This document shows, piece by piece, positions 12,001 through 23,173 of a DNA stretch of 50,017 nt. Numbering within the stretch: the stretch's first letter is position 1; every line of letters begins with the position of its first letter. A model generated the notes under the pieces. The model saw nothing but the letters and a program-made list of their open reading frames with translations. It did not search any database and was not told where the DNA came from. The DNA is from Bimuria novae-zelandiae CBS 107.79. Taxonomy: Eukaryota; Ascomycota; Dothideomycetes; Pleosporales; Didymosphaeriaceae. The position numbers and the translations under genes are program-made. The stretch is taken from NCBI GenBank assembly GCA_010015655.1, contig ML976671.1:1-50017 (forward strand), written 5' to 3'.

Positions 12001-12276
12001 ACAGGCGAAGAGAAGAATGAAGATGTATTGGTTATCGTGCCGGACTTGATCTCGGTCATCGATGCGCAGAATGGTGAGGCGATCGGTACGCCAGAGTATA
12101 GATATGGCTTGCTGGTGTTAGTGATTGGGATAACAGCAAGTGAGCGATGGACCAGTCCTAAAGGTGTCAAAATTGGAGGACCAAACAGTTTCGGCCTGAA
12201 TCACCTGGAGTATAAGCCGCTAGGTAAATTTGTGAAACCCGTCAGCGTGATCGACGAGTACGATGGAAAGTCGTGA
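9032..12276 (+). CDS. Hydantoinase/oxoprolinase (HyuA)-DUF917 fusion protein
   Basis: Four exons (9032-9084, 9135-9203, 9349-11256, 11313-12276) splice to a 997-aa protein with canonical GT-AG introns throughout. Exon 1/2 joins to 'VDVGGTNTDG', the N-terminal hydantoinase ATP-grasp-like phosphate motif. 'FSSGPTNSMRGAAF' and a second 'DVGGTTTDVG' (about residue 296) plus 'GLGGGSL' define the HyuA domain. From about residue 600 ('WYISETDLLWITIGCYILG', then 'GTGGGGSP') runs the DUF917 domain to the C-terminus. The family hydrolyses hydantoins or 5-oxoproline, often with ATP; the fungal fusion is little characterised and the substrate is not known from sequence. No stop or frameshift was seen. 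It is cytosolic by prediction, since there is no signal peptide. The divergent NCS1 permease relic suggests that import of its substrate was once coupled to its hydrolysis. Confidence 0.9.
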
Positions 12277-12349
12277 GACAAGGATCCGTACACTGGATGG
12301 CTACAGTCTAGCAAAAGCTCGGAAAGTTATAAAATATCGGGGGTAGAAC
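12277..12349. other. Convergent intergenic gap
   Basis: Only 73 bp separates the stop codons of the hydantoinase-like gene and the mitochondrial carrier, so their 3' untranslated regions must overlap or be very short. An 'ataaaat' at about 12329 could serve as a poly(A) signal. Confidence 0.5.
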
Positions 12350-13500
12350 TTAATCAGCTTCTGCTATGACTGTATGTTCGACACCCGAGTAGAGCGGTTC
12401 TATGACCTTCACCGCCGCCTCATAGCTCGTAAATAGAATTCCTCCGCTGAACACCGTTCGGCCCAGTCTCATTGTCGTGCCCTTCCAAAAGCCTCGAATC
12501 CCATAATCAATCAGAATACTCTTAACAGCGTCGACTGTGCTCGTGCCACGCGCGGACTGACTTCGGGTTTTAATAACGTCGAAAGGTTGTGTAGCCAGAG
12601 TCGTGACAACACCAGCCACAGATCCATTAGCAAAATTGGTCAACGTGTTCTGCTGGATATCCCTCTGGGTCTCGTAGTCTTTCAGAATATTGTACGTCCC
12701 CATGCGAAACGCGGTCGCGGAGGCTTGCTTCAGTGTTGTCCCTGCAAAGCCTCGATAGAGGCCTAAAATTCCATGCTCTTGCCAGATAACTCGAGTGGCG
12801 TGTAGTCCAGAGCGAAAGCGTCTTTCGTTACGCGCATCATCGATGAGAGCTGTTTTGATGCGTTCCGTGGGCGTGACTGCTGTTATCGAAGCGACCACTC
12901 CGGCTGTCATACCGGCCAGCAAATTGCGCCCAGGCGAGAGGGTTCCAGTCTCTTTATCGGAGAACGCATGTTTTATCTGATCGAAAAACAGGAAACGAAC
13001 TCCGTCCTTTCCTATGGATCCCTAGCGCGCGAGTTGGTGTGGGGTTCTATGTGTTTCGGGATATTTCGGAAAGGGTATCCGGAACAGACACACGATATAG
13101 ACATGAAATAAAAGCGACGTGGAAGGAATTTGGTATTGAAACAAAAAACAAGGCCATACCACTACAAGCGCAGCGCAGCCTTTGTATAAGGCTCTTACGC
13201 CTTCTTTTTGATAGACTTGTGTGACGACGCGGAACGGATTCCGGGGAGTCGGGATCCCTTTCTGGCTTCGCAGTTGTACTCTCGTCTTCGCAAACTCCAG
13301 AGGGTACTACAGATGAAATGAGTCTATTGCTCTCTTTTTGTGTTCATCGAAAGTTCTCACAGAAGTAATGGCCTCGATGCCGCCTGCTACACCGCCTGCG
13401 GCCAAAGAGACTAGGGGCGGTGTCTGAGAATCCTGCAACTGTCATTAGCAGTCATTGGTCGAGTGCGAGAATAATATTCTACATTTGAGCCGGACACCAT
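12350..13500 (-). CDS. CTP1: Mitochondrial tricarboxylate (citrate) carrier
   Basis: Four exons on the reverse strand (13483-13500, 13361-13432, 13160-13306, 13021-12350) give 302 aa, the usual mitochondrial carrier length. The introns (50, 54 and 138 bp) obey GT-AG and preserve phase. All three carrier repeats are present, with the signatures P-L-E-F-A-K ('YPLEFAKTRVQLR'), P-T-E-R-I-K ('TPTERIKTALIDD') and P-F-D-V-I-K ('QPFDVIKTRSQS'). 'TERIKTALIDDAR' is characteristic of the citrate/tricarboxylate subgroup, which exchanges citrate for malate or another carboxylate across the inner membrane. The first exon codes only six residues (start ATG at 13500) and its GTAGAA donor is weak, so the N-terminus is the least certain part. 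The gene appears intact. Confidence 0.88.
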
Positions 13501-13757
13501 TGGATTATAAAATATAGGATGATGGGTAGAAAGGTAAGTTGATGGTAGCGGAGGAAGTTGCAGGCCTATCTTTTAGTAGCCGATAACCGAAACAGGTGTT
13601 AGCTCAGCAGGATTTCGTCACACGTCACGTGCAATCACGTTATTTTGTGCCAAGGATTAATCCATGCCCTCTAGGCAGCAATGCGTGCGCGCGTGCAATA
13701 ATTTAACGTATAGTTAGGGTATTAAAAGATATATTAAAATACTAAAAGATGCGTTAG
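13501..13757. other. Upstream region of carrier gene, then start of RIP block
   Basis: 13501-13690 has normal composition and probably holds the carrier promoter; 'tattttataatcc' lies just before the ATG on the reverse strand. From 13690 the sequence becomes AT-rich up to the left terminal repeat of the next element. Confidence 0.4.
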
Positions 13758-13759
13758 TA

Positions 13760-15888
13760 TCCCTTAGGCTATAGCAACATGTTTCGCTAGCAAGAGTCCC
13801 TTATTAATATTTATATTAGTTATTATTAACAATGCGTCGTGTTAAAAGTTATTTATATCTAATTAAAATAGCCCTATTTTTTATTATTATATACTATAGT
13901 AGTTTTGTAGTTGACTAATAAGCTAGGTAATAAGCAAGTAATAAGGTAACGTACTTTTAAAAAGGTTATAGCTAAAATTCTAGCCCTTAGTTTTATTTAA
14001 TTTAAACTCTTTAACGCAGGAAGTCTGCGTAGGCTAAAGGTTAGATTGCTAGAGTGGATGCTAGCGATTCCTACGCCGTACGAATTATTCTATCTCTTTT
14101 AGCCTAATTAGATCTAGAATACTATTACTCGGAATACGAATGCATATGCTAGACTACACTAAAACTCTGCTAACATAAACTAGCAACACTAGCATCTAAC
14201 TATAGTAGACAAGATCTAGGACTTAATAGGCTTAGTTATCTATATAGGGATAATACCCGTCCTCTAGATTAAGAACTATTAGAAAAATAATATTAACTAA
14301 GTAATATATTTAGTTAGGCGATAAATATCTTTTATATAGTTTTAATAGTTAAAGCGATATCTATATATATTAGCTATAAATCTAAACATACAGGAGTCTA
14401 GTAAGATAAATATTAATAGTAAAATGTCTACTACATATCTTAAACCTTTTATAAAGAAGTAATGTCTAAATTCTTTATTATACTCTTTAAATTAGGTAAA
14501 GAAATAGTAGTATAAGGTAGAGCTACTAGGGCTACTTTAAAATTAGGTTTATAGCCTACTATTTACCCTCCTTAAGAGCTATAATTAATAAGCTTATAAT
14601 TTATTACTTTAAATAATCGCTGCACACGTTCAAGACGCTAAATAAGCTAATTTTATAAGATTATACAGTTTTTAGTTTAGCTAATTATAGTTATATCTAT
14701 AGCTTTATATAGACGAGCTAATTTAATAAGATAATAAGCTATATTTTATATTTAAATCGAACTAACACTAGCTTAATAGTAGCAAGCTTAACTAAAACTT
14801 TCCCTAAACTAGATAAGTTATCCTTTTATATAGTTTATATAAATAACTACTTTAGTTCTATTCCTCTATTTTAGCAGCTTTAGTAGGAAGGCTATAGAGC
14901 AATAAAAATAATTAAACCTTACTATAATCTTCTCCCGTAGTTAAAGAAGCTAAAAGATTATATTTAAAAAATGCCCTAGAATACTATCGCTGTAATTTCT
15001 ATACCACATATTCTTTATATAGCCTAGGCTGATAATAATCTAGTGCTTATTTTGTCCACGGTCTATATAGTAAATAGTTCTAGGGATATAGTTTCGCAAG
15101 ACCGTTAGATTCCCGCGAAAATATCTACTAACGTAACTAGTTTAAGAAAGCTATTCCTTCAAGGTTTTAAATATATTCCCTAAAGTAATAGATAATTATA
15201 ATTACTTTATAGGTAGTTTAGATATTACTAACTAACTTTAAGAGTATATAAAGACTCATTATATAATATTCAAAGTATAATAGCCGATTTTATATTAGTT
15301 TATTAATACTACATATTATAATACGTAATAAATAAGCATCCTTCTTCTCTAAAAGCATAGTTTAAAAGAAATAGAATACTTTAAGTTTTATAAGCAGATT
15401 TTTAATAGTTTATCTATATTTTCTTATAGGGTTAAATAGTCTACGTAATTAAAGAAATTATAGATCTCTAATTAACGCTTATAGCGATTAGGAGGGCATA
15501 AGTAGATATATAAATTTTTTAATAAAAAGCGCTATATTTAGTGCATTTTTTAGCGTTAAAAAGGAAGAGCTTTAAGGTTAGTACTAACATTTTTACACTA
15601 AATCTATAAGGTAGATTAGTTAAAAATTTTAAAGTTATAAGTAGTGTAAGACTCTATATTTTAGGACTTCTTATTAAGTAGAATTTTATTTAGTTTAATA
15701 GCTCTTTATACTATAAAATCTATATAGCTTAAACTTAAGATAGTAATTCTTACGAAGGCGCATCCTTATGCACTATAGTATACCATTATACACCGCGATT
15801 AAGTTTATTAATTTAACTAATAAGAGTGCCTTATTTGCGTGGAATAGGGGATCCCTGCTAGCGGAACATGTCGCTACAGCCTAAGGGA
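13760..15888. mobile_element. 2.13-kb DNA transposon with TIRs, TA target, RIP-degraded
   Basis: The first 46 bases (TCCCTTAGGCTATAGCAACA...) match the reverse complement of the last 46 bases (TCCCTTAGGCTGTAGCGACA...) with only transition differences. The left copy carries A/T where the right has G/C, as RIP would give. TA flanks both sides (13758-13759 and 15889-15890). Size, TIR length and TA duplication fit the Tc1/mariner superfamily, probably a Fot1/pogo-like element. The interior is too degraded for me to assign a transposase frame. Confidence 0.7.
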
Positions 15889-15890
15889 TA

Positions 15891-16060
15891 GTACTATTAT
15901 TGCAGAAAGCTCACCAGCTCCTTGCTAGAGCTTACTGTGCTAGCTAGGGTTGAGTCGAGTAGACAAACAGCCAAGCAGCCAAGCTGCCAAGCAGCTAACT
16001 AACCAAGCATGCGATCCCCCTAAACCTATAAATCGCTAAACGTCTTAGTGAAACTTCCTC
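15891..16060. repeat. Moderate-GC strip with AGCCAAGC-type short repeats
   Basis: Between the TIR element and the Copia relic lies sequence with imperfect tandem units based on 'cagccaag' at about 15967-16008. No gene is visible. It may belong to the retrotransposon body that the TIR element invaded. Confidence 0.35.
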
Positions 16061-17925
16061 TTCTGAATATAATTTATTTATAAGCGCTATAATTATAAGC
16101 CTAGTACTTTTATAAATACTTTATAATATACTTATTTAATACTAATTAATAATTATAGCAGCAAACTATTTTTTTCTTTTTATTATTTAAACGTTTACGT
16201 CTTAATATTTATATCCTATAATAAAGCTAGACTATATAATAACTACTATAAAACTTATAATAAGTAATTAATTTATAAATTATAGCTTATTCCTATCTTA
16301 GTACGCGTAGCTTAAGTATCACATAAAAGCTTAAAAGACATAAAGTTATATTAATTTTAAAAGTTTTAAGTAGATAAATATACAAGATTAGGCTTTAGAG
16401 CTATTATTAAACTTAAATACTAAAGGTAAGATTTATATATAATATCTTAATCTCTATAAGTTAGAATTTGCTATTTATACTTAACTTATAATAAAACTTT
16501 AGGTACTTTAGAACAAGGTTTATACTATAATTAATTCATAAAGGCTGGAGCTTATAATACTAAAATTAAGTAATTAGTGAACGCTAAAGGTGCTAATAAA
16601 AGAATTAAAAAAATATTTCTTACCAAAGTAATACTAATTGGAAGGAGCAGGTATAATATATATAAAGAGGTTACCCTATACCTATAAAGTAGTAGAATAA
16701 TAGATAAAACTTAATAGCTATCTAAATAGAACCGCGCACACGCTAAAGCTATACTCTTAAATTTCTTAAATATAAAGGGTATACTACTAATATAGAATTT
16801 CCTATGCTTAGTATTATAATATAACTAAAAGAATATTAACATAATAATATTAGTATTAAGGGTATATTAATTACTTATTAATATTACTGCCTAGAAGAGA
16901 CACTAATAACCTTAGCTTTAAGAGCTAAAGGCACTTAAGTAGGGGGTAAATAAGATAATAACTTAGTTAAATTAACATAGTAATAGCTACCTAATTTTAG
17001 ATCTATAACGTCTATTGCTATAAGTAATTAGACTCCTAAAAGTAATAAAATACTTAAGAGCTATTGCTAACGCGGTAAGAGAGCTCTATAAAACGTTAAT
17101 TTAAACCTAAATAATATAAGCTTAATGATAACTATTAAAGGTAATTAAAAGTAGAGAGATCTTAATAACTTTATATACACTATAGGGCTGCATGCTATAC
17201 CTCTTATTAACTATTTTTATATATTTTTAACTAAGATTTGCTCTATAACTACTATAGGGAAGATACTAAGAATCTATTAGTCTTAGCTACTACCATTACT
17301 AAAGGCAGTAAAGTATCTTAATATATATATATTTAGTAGTTAATTTTAACGCACTATAAAAGCTTATACGCTAATAAGCCTAAAACTTACTAAAGCTTTT
17401 AAAGCTATACTTTTAAGTTTAGTAGACTAATAATTAACTAGAAGTTAATAATATAACGTATAATTATAAAATTAATCATAAAATTTAAATTACTAGGTTT
17501 ATTACTTACTCGCTCCTAAATAAAGAAATATATATAATGTTTATTTAGTATTAATCTTAATTTTAACTATATACCTATTATCTAGTGTAATAATCAGCAA
17601 ACTATTAGTATTATTACTAAATAGTAAGATAAGCTTTATATAAAGGTTAAGCACGTTAATATTTACTAGCTCTAAATTTAATAAAAGATTACTACCTTAC
17701 GTATTAACGTTAAATAAGTCCTTACTAACTATATGCTTGCTAATAAACTTATAAAGATTTTACTTATGTAGAAGTTTATAGAATTTATTTACTAAATTAG
17801 CCTTATTAATATTACTAAGCGTCTAAAGGGCCTACGCTAAATAAATAGTAATAATCTTAATAGTATTTATATATACTAATACTAATTAGCTATTATTAAC
17901 TCCCTGCCTAGGCGTCCACGCTAGC
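16060..17925 (+). pseudogene. Ty1/Copia polyprotein 3' part (RIP-degraded)
   Basis: Reading through stops, the + strand gives 'SYLNRTAHTLKL' near 16710 (like the 'QDSYLNKIAHRF' region after reverse transcriptase) and, at about 17725-17825, 'NYMLANKLIKILL.QKFIEF'. The latter is the Copia RNase H tail, normally 'DMPADGLTKALPRQKFEEF'. A purine-rich 'ctaggggg' just before the LTR at 17932 fits a polypurine tract. No 5' LTR was found, so the element is 5'-truncated or buried under other insertions. It cannot be functional. Confidence 0.75.
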
Positions 17926-17931
17926 TAGGGG

Positions 17932-18149
17932 GTGTGTCACAGTTTATAGCTCTTACTCTATAAGATGGGTACTCCTACCCTTCCTTAATTGCTACTCACC
18001 TTTCTGAGAGTACTATGCCTGTCTAGGACTAGCGTTATTTGTGCCTGCGCACCTATATCTTCAGTAGCTCCTAGATAGTACAACCTCAGTTCAATCCCAT
18101 AATCTTTTCACTGCGTACTGTCCGCTCAGCGCTCTGCCTCACCGCGACA
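17932..18149 (+). repeat. Copia 3' LTR (218 bp)
   Basis: It begins TGTGTCACAG directly after a purine tract downstream of the Copia RNase H tail and ends ...CACCGCGACA. The same unit occurs inverted at 33552-33744 and partly at 1-122, which confirms the ends. The copies differ mainly by C-T and G-A changes. Confidence 0.75.
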
Positions 18150-18540
18150 TCTTCTGATTGCTGCGATGATCGACTTCTCCTTTTATCCTTGATCCAGTGT
18201 GGAAGCTCCGTTAGGAACAGAACAGCAAGTATAATCGCCAGTGGAACGCTGACCACCCAAAATACCCTGTGCTGGTCAACACATTAAGTCGAATGGGGTG
18301 GGGCTTGGGGGATTTATACCAGAATTTGGTGATACTCTTCACGTCGGGAGTGAAAGAAGGAATGGCACTGGTATTGTTAGTTTTATGAAACCCCGCCATT
18401 GGTTATGATTTACTTACAGAATAGCAGCAAAGAGAGATGCTGGGACGAAGACTGCAGCAAACCTAGTCAAGTTTGTCAGCGACGTTCAAACGTCAAGCTC
18501 ATCACTGAGGACTCACCCGCAGCGCTTCTAATCGAACGTA
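18150..18540 (-). pseudogene. Remnant of a CorA-like membrane protein, C-terminal part
   Basis: On the reverse strand 'LTNLTRFAAVFVPASLFAAIL' (two pieces: 'LTNLTRFAAVF' and 'VPASLFAAIL') resembles TM1 of fungal CorA-like Mg2+ transporter domains. After a spacer beginning 'MAGFHKTNN', a GTATAA...CAG intron joins 'KSITKFW' to 'VFWVVSVPLAIILAVLFL', like TM2. The junction after TM1 does not splice cleanly. The upstream part is missing at 18540 where RIP-type sequence begins, and the Copia LTR abuts the C-terminus. The gene was probably cut by transposons on both sides. The family assignment rests on the TM1-TM2 pattern only. Confidence 0.45.
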
Positions 18541-18974
18541 CCAGTTTGAAACGTACTATAACCTAGGTTAGTACTTCTCACTTTTCTAGTACGTTTGTAC
18601 GTCTATTAAGAGTTAATTACTAACTATATAGTTTAATTAAAACGTACTTTTTCCCTCGTACTTTTCGCCTTTTAGGTTAGTTACGTTTATAGTACTTTTT
18701 ATTATATAGTAATTAGCTACTTCTAGATAACGATTATAAAGTTAATTAAATTAGATTAAATAGCTTAACACTGTAGCTAATTCTTCTATAATTAAAATGC
18801 TTTAATAGTAGTCCTAGAGAAAGGTCTTTTATTAATTATAACTATACGTTTATTTTTACTAAAAGCTTTCTTGCAGTCGCAGCTGGTGCTAGAGATAATA
18901 AAAAAATTAAGGGCGATTTTAAACAGCGTAAGATAACGTTTTTAACATATTTTAAGCTACTACGTAATAGGGCT
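18541..18974. mobile_element. RIP-degraded repeat, unidentified
   Basis: AT-rich. The first 170 bp repeats 'acgtac' and holds the palindrome 'taacctaggtta' and a partly inverted copy of it near 18670-18700, so a small inverted-repeat element is possible. No coding was recognised. Confidence 0.35.
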
Positions 18975-19409
18975 TGTTAAGATCCCAAAGGGGTAGCTGG
19001 TCCCTAAGGGGCTAAGGTTGGTTCTCGGGCAGGAATACTGTAGTAGAACGGGAGAGGGTTGTAGTGATAGCTTGCGCTTGTCACTAGGGCGTTAGTATTA
19101 AAGGTAGGTATAATACAATTAAATCAACAAGGTTGCTTATTCAGATCCAAACGATAGATTAATAAACAGGTTAAACACAATGATAGAAGACTATCCTCGT
19201 GTCCCTATATACATGACTCGTCCCACGAATCCCAGGTGTCCCAAGAATCCCAAAGTCCCATATGCCAAGATACTTCTGGGACGCCCGATACTTCTGGGAC
19301 GCGTGACATGGTCACGTGATCTGTGGCTGAGTCAGGAGCCTTGGCTGGTCGCTCGGATAAGTGGCCATGCCCCGCCTCGCGTCATGTTGGGTCTCAACGG
19401 ATCCTAACA
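18975..19409 (+). repeat. Solo LTR A (435 bp) with 5-bp target duplication GGGCT
   Basis: It starts TGTTAAGATC and ends GATCCTAACA (TG...CA), flanked on both sides by GGGCT (18970-18974 and 19410-19414). Its left 230 bp are clearly homologous to solo LTR B. The middle holds a different set of short repeats ('gatacttctgggacgc' twice, 'cccac/aagaatccca' units). It is barely RIP-affected compared with its surroundings, so it inserted later than most of the local mutation. The + orientation is arbitrary. Confidence 0.85.
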
Positions 19410-19414
19410 GGGCT

Positions 19415-20707
19415 AGCCTATATTAGGTAGCCCTCCCTGCCCTTAGCTTCTCAGAGGTCTTCTATATAGGCGTTAAAGTACTATTAGGGCAATATTATTT
19501 TACGAGCTTTTTTATAACTTTAAGCTTTAATAAAAAGAGACGTGTTAATAGTAAGTATATTTTAATATCAAAAATCGTAGCTAGTTACTAGAAACTTTTA
19601 TAGGGATAAATTTATTTTAACTTTCTCCTCTTTTTTAGCTTTAATATACTACTAAAAAACTATCTTATTAAGCTCTCTACTTTCTAGTCCTATGCCTAGT
19701 AAAACGCTAATAATCTTTAAACTAAAGTATATAGAGTTATAGGTTAAGGATAGCTGCAATCGTTAGATAAAAAATAAAAAAAATTAAAGACTTTCTTTTA
19801 GAAATAAGTATTTCTCTTTTTAAGGCTAAAGGCAACGCTATTTTTAAAGTAAAACTTGTTAGGCTTAAATAAAAGTTTCTATTTTATTTATAATAGCTCT
19901 ATGTACAGCGCCTGCATGTTAATAATATATATTTATAGTAAATTATACTCGTTATTAGCTTTAAGGCATTTAGTTATTTAATAAAAGACCTTAAGGAAAT
20001 TAGTAAGACGCTTAATATCCTCTTAATCCTCTTTTATGATAACTTTTTATAAAGCTATATTACTAGGTACGCTAAAGTCCTTAGAGTTATTATTTATATC
20101 CTAATAGTTTTAAATAAACTTTATAATAGGATTCTTAAGCTTAAGGCAGCGTAAAAGTATAAAATAAATAAAATACTAGTAAACGCCTCTATTTTAGGTT
20201 AAATTAAGTATATTAAAACTCTAGCGTAGGTTCCCTTACCCTAGCGCTATTTATATAGTTATAAAGATCTTTTAGCGTTTATATAATAAAAGGACAGTGT
20301 TAATAAAATTATAAAGCTTAAATTAATCGTATAGTGTAGCCTTCGCGAAAGTAGTTTTAAATTAAAATCATTTTTTACTATAAATAACTACCTTTAATAC
20401 TAATTATATTATATAGCCTGTATAGCGTACGCGGTGCTCTCTATTAAGGCTAAAATTATAATATTTACTTAAACTAGTAATAGTAGAGTTGTTTTTGTAG
20501 AAGCTTTATTAGCAATAAAATAGTAAAATTTTAATGTAATTTCATATTCCTATATAATTGCAAAGATAGCTCGCGTGTAGCTAACCTCTATATAGTCACT
20601 ATATAGATTATAGAAGCTAATAAGTAAGTCTTATTAGTAATAATTAATATCTTTAAGGTTGTAGTTAGCTATTATTAACGCTAAAATAGGACGTCTAAGG
20701 TTCTACT
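19415..20707 (-). pseudogene. Probable hAT-like transposase relic, split by solo LTRs
   Basis: On the reverse strand, read through stops, 'AIFAIIQEYEITLKFYYFIA' followed by 'NKASTKTTLLLL' resembles the hAT 'I.E.L.EY.I..KLGYFVADNASSND' region. Downstream reading is too degraded to place further motifs. The block is strongly RIP-like. Where this relic meets the Fot1-like end at 21134-21630 is not resolved. Confidence 0.4.
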
Positions 20708-21128
20708 TGTTAAGTCCAACAGGGTAGCTAATCCCTGAGGGGCTAAGGTTGGTTCTCGGGCAGGAGCGGTGGCAACAGGACGAGGGGTCTTGATAGCTTG
20801 CGCGTATCAAAGGGGTGTTAGTATTAAAGGTGTGTATAGCATAATTAAATCAACAAAGTTGCTTATTTAGATCTAAACGATAGATTGATAAACAGGTTGA
20901 ACATAAGGTGGAAGAGTCCATCCTCATGTTCCTATATACTTAGCATGCTCGACTTGCTCGACTCGAGCAGAGCGAGCACAGCCTTGGCCTTATGCACCTG
21001 CTCGACTTGCTCGCTTCGAGCGCTTCGAGCAGTCACGTGACCTGCCCATTGCTGTGCCACCTTGGCTCCCATAAGACCTTGCCCGTCTCAGAATGTTAGC
21101 CTGGTGATGCTAAATACAGATCCTAACA
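20708..21128 (+). repeat. Solo LTR B (421 bp) with 5-bp target duplication CTACT
   Basis: It starts TGTTAAGTCC and ends GATCCTAACA, flanked by CTACT at 20703-20707 and 21129-21133. Its left half matches LTR A. Its middle (about 20942-21035) carries GCTCGA/TCGAGC-rich direct and inverted repeats that LTR A lacks. Two different target duplications show that A and B are separate insertions and not the two ends of one element. Confidence 0.85.
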
Positions 21129-21133
21129 CTACT

Positions 21134-21630
21134 ATATATAATAAAAAAATAAGCTATAACGCTAAAGAAGGACAGTTAGTGTAGTAAAGTTTATATATTA
21201 ATACTTAATACTAGCTTTAACTTTACTAAGCGTAATATTATTTAAATTTCCTCATTTTAGTGCGTTAATCACTTATTTATATATATTAATATAGTTATAG
21301 CAGAAGTAGGGAGGGCGTTAAAAAGATTAAGTTAATTCTATATAAAGGAGGTCTCTAAGCTTAGCTAAGGATACTACTATAAACAATATATTATAAAGTA
21401 TAACCTAGTCTACTAACGCTCTCTATAGTAACTTATCCTGCTAGAGACTATAAGAGACGCCTTAGCTTTTTAAGTATATAAAAAATATCTTCCTAGTGTT
21501 AGTAATTTAATATTATTAATTACAGCTAGGATTAGGTCTATATTTATAGAGTTATGACGTGTTTAATAGAGGGAGCGATTTTGTTAGGGTGTGCATGACC
21601 TGACATCGCGCACGACCTGCCAAGCTACGG
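21134..21630 (-). mobile_element. Fot1-like element, one end with TIR and transposase N-terminus
   Basis: The right end is CTGCCAAGCTACGG followed by TA (21631-21632). Inverted, it reads CCGTAGCTTGGCAG, the same terminus as the elements at 35017 and 42201. Reverse-strand reading just inside gives 'IDLILAVINNIKLLT', like the Fot1 N-terminus 'MDPIEAAITAI' seen at 42290. The rest of the element is missing or merged with the hAT-like relic beyond solo LTR B. Confidence 0.6.
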
Positions 21631-21637
21631 TACCAGA

Positions 21638-21903
21638 TGTTATGTATAATCTTTTTTCTAATCCTTCCCTTTATAACCTTGTCCGATTATATGGCCTCTA
21701 TCTGTTGTGGATATGAGGCTGGAGCACTCTCTCTTTTGTACTATTCTAAATAGGGCTAGCGCTGCAGCGGCACTTATTTGGAGCCTCGCACACATCTGCA
21801 TTCCAGACACAGACAGAACACGAACATCATCAATAAATCATCACAACCATCAATTCTCATCATTGCATTATCTCAAAGTGACAGAACACTATCAAATCTG
21901 ACA
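21638..21903 (+). repeat. LTR-like repeat (about 266 bp)
   Basis: It runs from TGTTATGTAT to AATCTGACA. The last 80 bp match the reverse complement of 49924-50017, especially 'tctcaaagtgacagaa' and the 'aaatct(g/c)aca' terminus. TG...CA ends, a TATA-like 'ttataacc' and 'aataaa' near the 3' end fit an LTR. No target duplication was found, so the outer borders and orientation are tentative. Confidence 0.5.
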
Positions 21904-21932
21904 AACCTGTACCTCTACTTCCGCGCCACTGA

Positions 21933-22858
21933 TCACGACAGCTTCTCATCCCAGATGATACGGATTTTAAGATGAAAAGACCAGGCCACCACGCGCCTGA
22001 GCGACGATTCCTCGTGGCTCTTCGGCTTCAGAGGCGGGAACTGGTGGAAGTGACCCTCCAAGGTGTTCACATGTTGGATCGGGCACTCAAAAACGAATGT
22101 GTTCAAAGTGTAAGCTTTGGTCGCGGTTTTGGCGTAGATTTGGCGGCTGACTTCTGGCAGATGGAAAGCTGCGGGTACTTTAGACCCATTGGCCAGGTTG
22201 ATGGCGTACCCGATCATTCGAAGGGATTCAAGACATTTGCAATCGAGTGCTTGCTCCGCCGATGATGTATTTACTCCTCTCTCGCCGCATAAAGCCTCGC
22301 GCACCAAGACGCAAGGATAAGTGAGGGCAAGCCCCCATTTGTATTCGCGAATCTCTGCGGATAGGGCGAGTAGTGGTGATCGTCGTGCGTTTCGATCTGC
22401 CCTGTCTCTGTAGTCAGCACAAAGTACTACCATAAATACATAGGTAGTGCAACTCACAGGTCGATCAGATGAGGTGGAGTTCGCGCCATTATTGTCGTGG
22501 GCTCGGCGGGAGCGTCCACCTGGGTGGGAGTTGTATTATAAGGGTCGGCCATGACTGCTCTGCCGTCGGTGTCGACCCCAGCTGTCTCTGATTGATCCAC
22601 CGACACAATTGCTGGGGCATCCGGGCTGAGTGACCCCATTGTAGGCATAGTTTTTACCAGACAAAGAGGTGTGGTTGGCAAAGGTGAGATCTCGAGCGCT
22701 AGGTGTGTAGCTGAAGATTCGAGGGCCTGATTTTGTGAGAGCGTTACAAAGAACGGGGGATCATGCTGTTCGTTTGGCATTGGATGTATTCCGAGCGGTT
22801 GTGGCGTTCTCGCTACCATTGACGAAGGCGCAGGGTTGGGGTCATCCCAACAAGCCAA
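21933..22858 (-). CDS. Hypothetical protein, fungal F-box/2EXR-like type
   Basis: Two exons (22858-22458 and 22407-21933) joined across a 50-bp GTGAGT...CTACAG intron with a CTGAC branch site give 291 aa. The first 130 residues are Pro/Ala/Thr-rich and probably disordered. Then 'SPLLALSAEIREYKWGLAL' opens a region typical of the many Dothideomycete proteins with a degenerate 'LPAEIRNxIYEYAL' motif, followed by 'LPEVSRQIYAKTATKAY', the second hallmark of that group. Their function is unknown; some act as F-box-like adaptors. No signal peptide is present. The stop codon lies 30 bp from the end of an LTR-like repeat, so the original C-terminus may have been altered. Confidence 0.65.
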
Positions 22859-23173
22859 GGTACCCCTGGCTGACCGAGAACCTCGCGCTCAAAAATCCGC
22901 TGAAGTGATTCAATATTGTTCGTGGCATCCTTACTAAGTGACTTCACGAGAATCAGCTATGCAACTTGATGATTCAAGGTCACTCCAACCTAACGGCCAA
23001 GTCAATCTCTACTAGGTACTCATTAGTTGGGATAGTCTTCTGGATATGGAGTCTGCTATTATGACGATGCCTTGCCTGTAAGAAATACTTAACGGTACGG
23101 AGTGAGAATTCGTTCTTCTCTTTATCTTTTGTTCCTGTTTTACTTGACTATGAGAAATGGCATAGTGTTGAGT

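Noticed and set aside
18975..21128. LTR A and LTR B as the two ends of one 2.15-kb retrotransposon
   Set aside because: Each copy has its own different 5-bp duplication (GGGCT and CTACT), and the sequence between them is older, RIP-degraded DNA with hAT-like coding, not a retrotransposon body.
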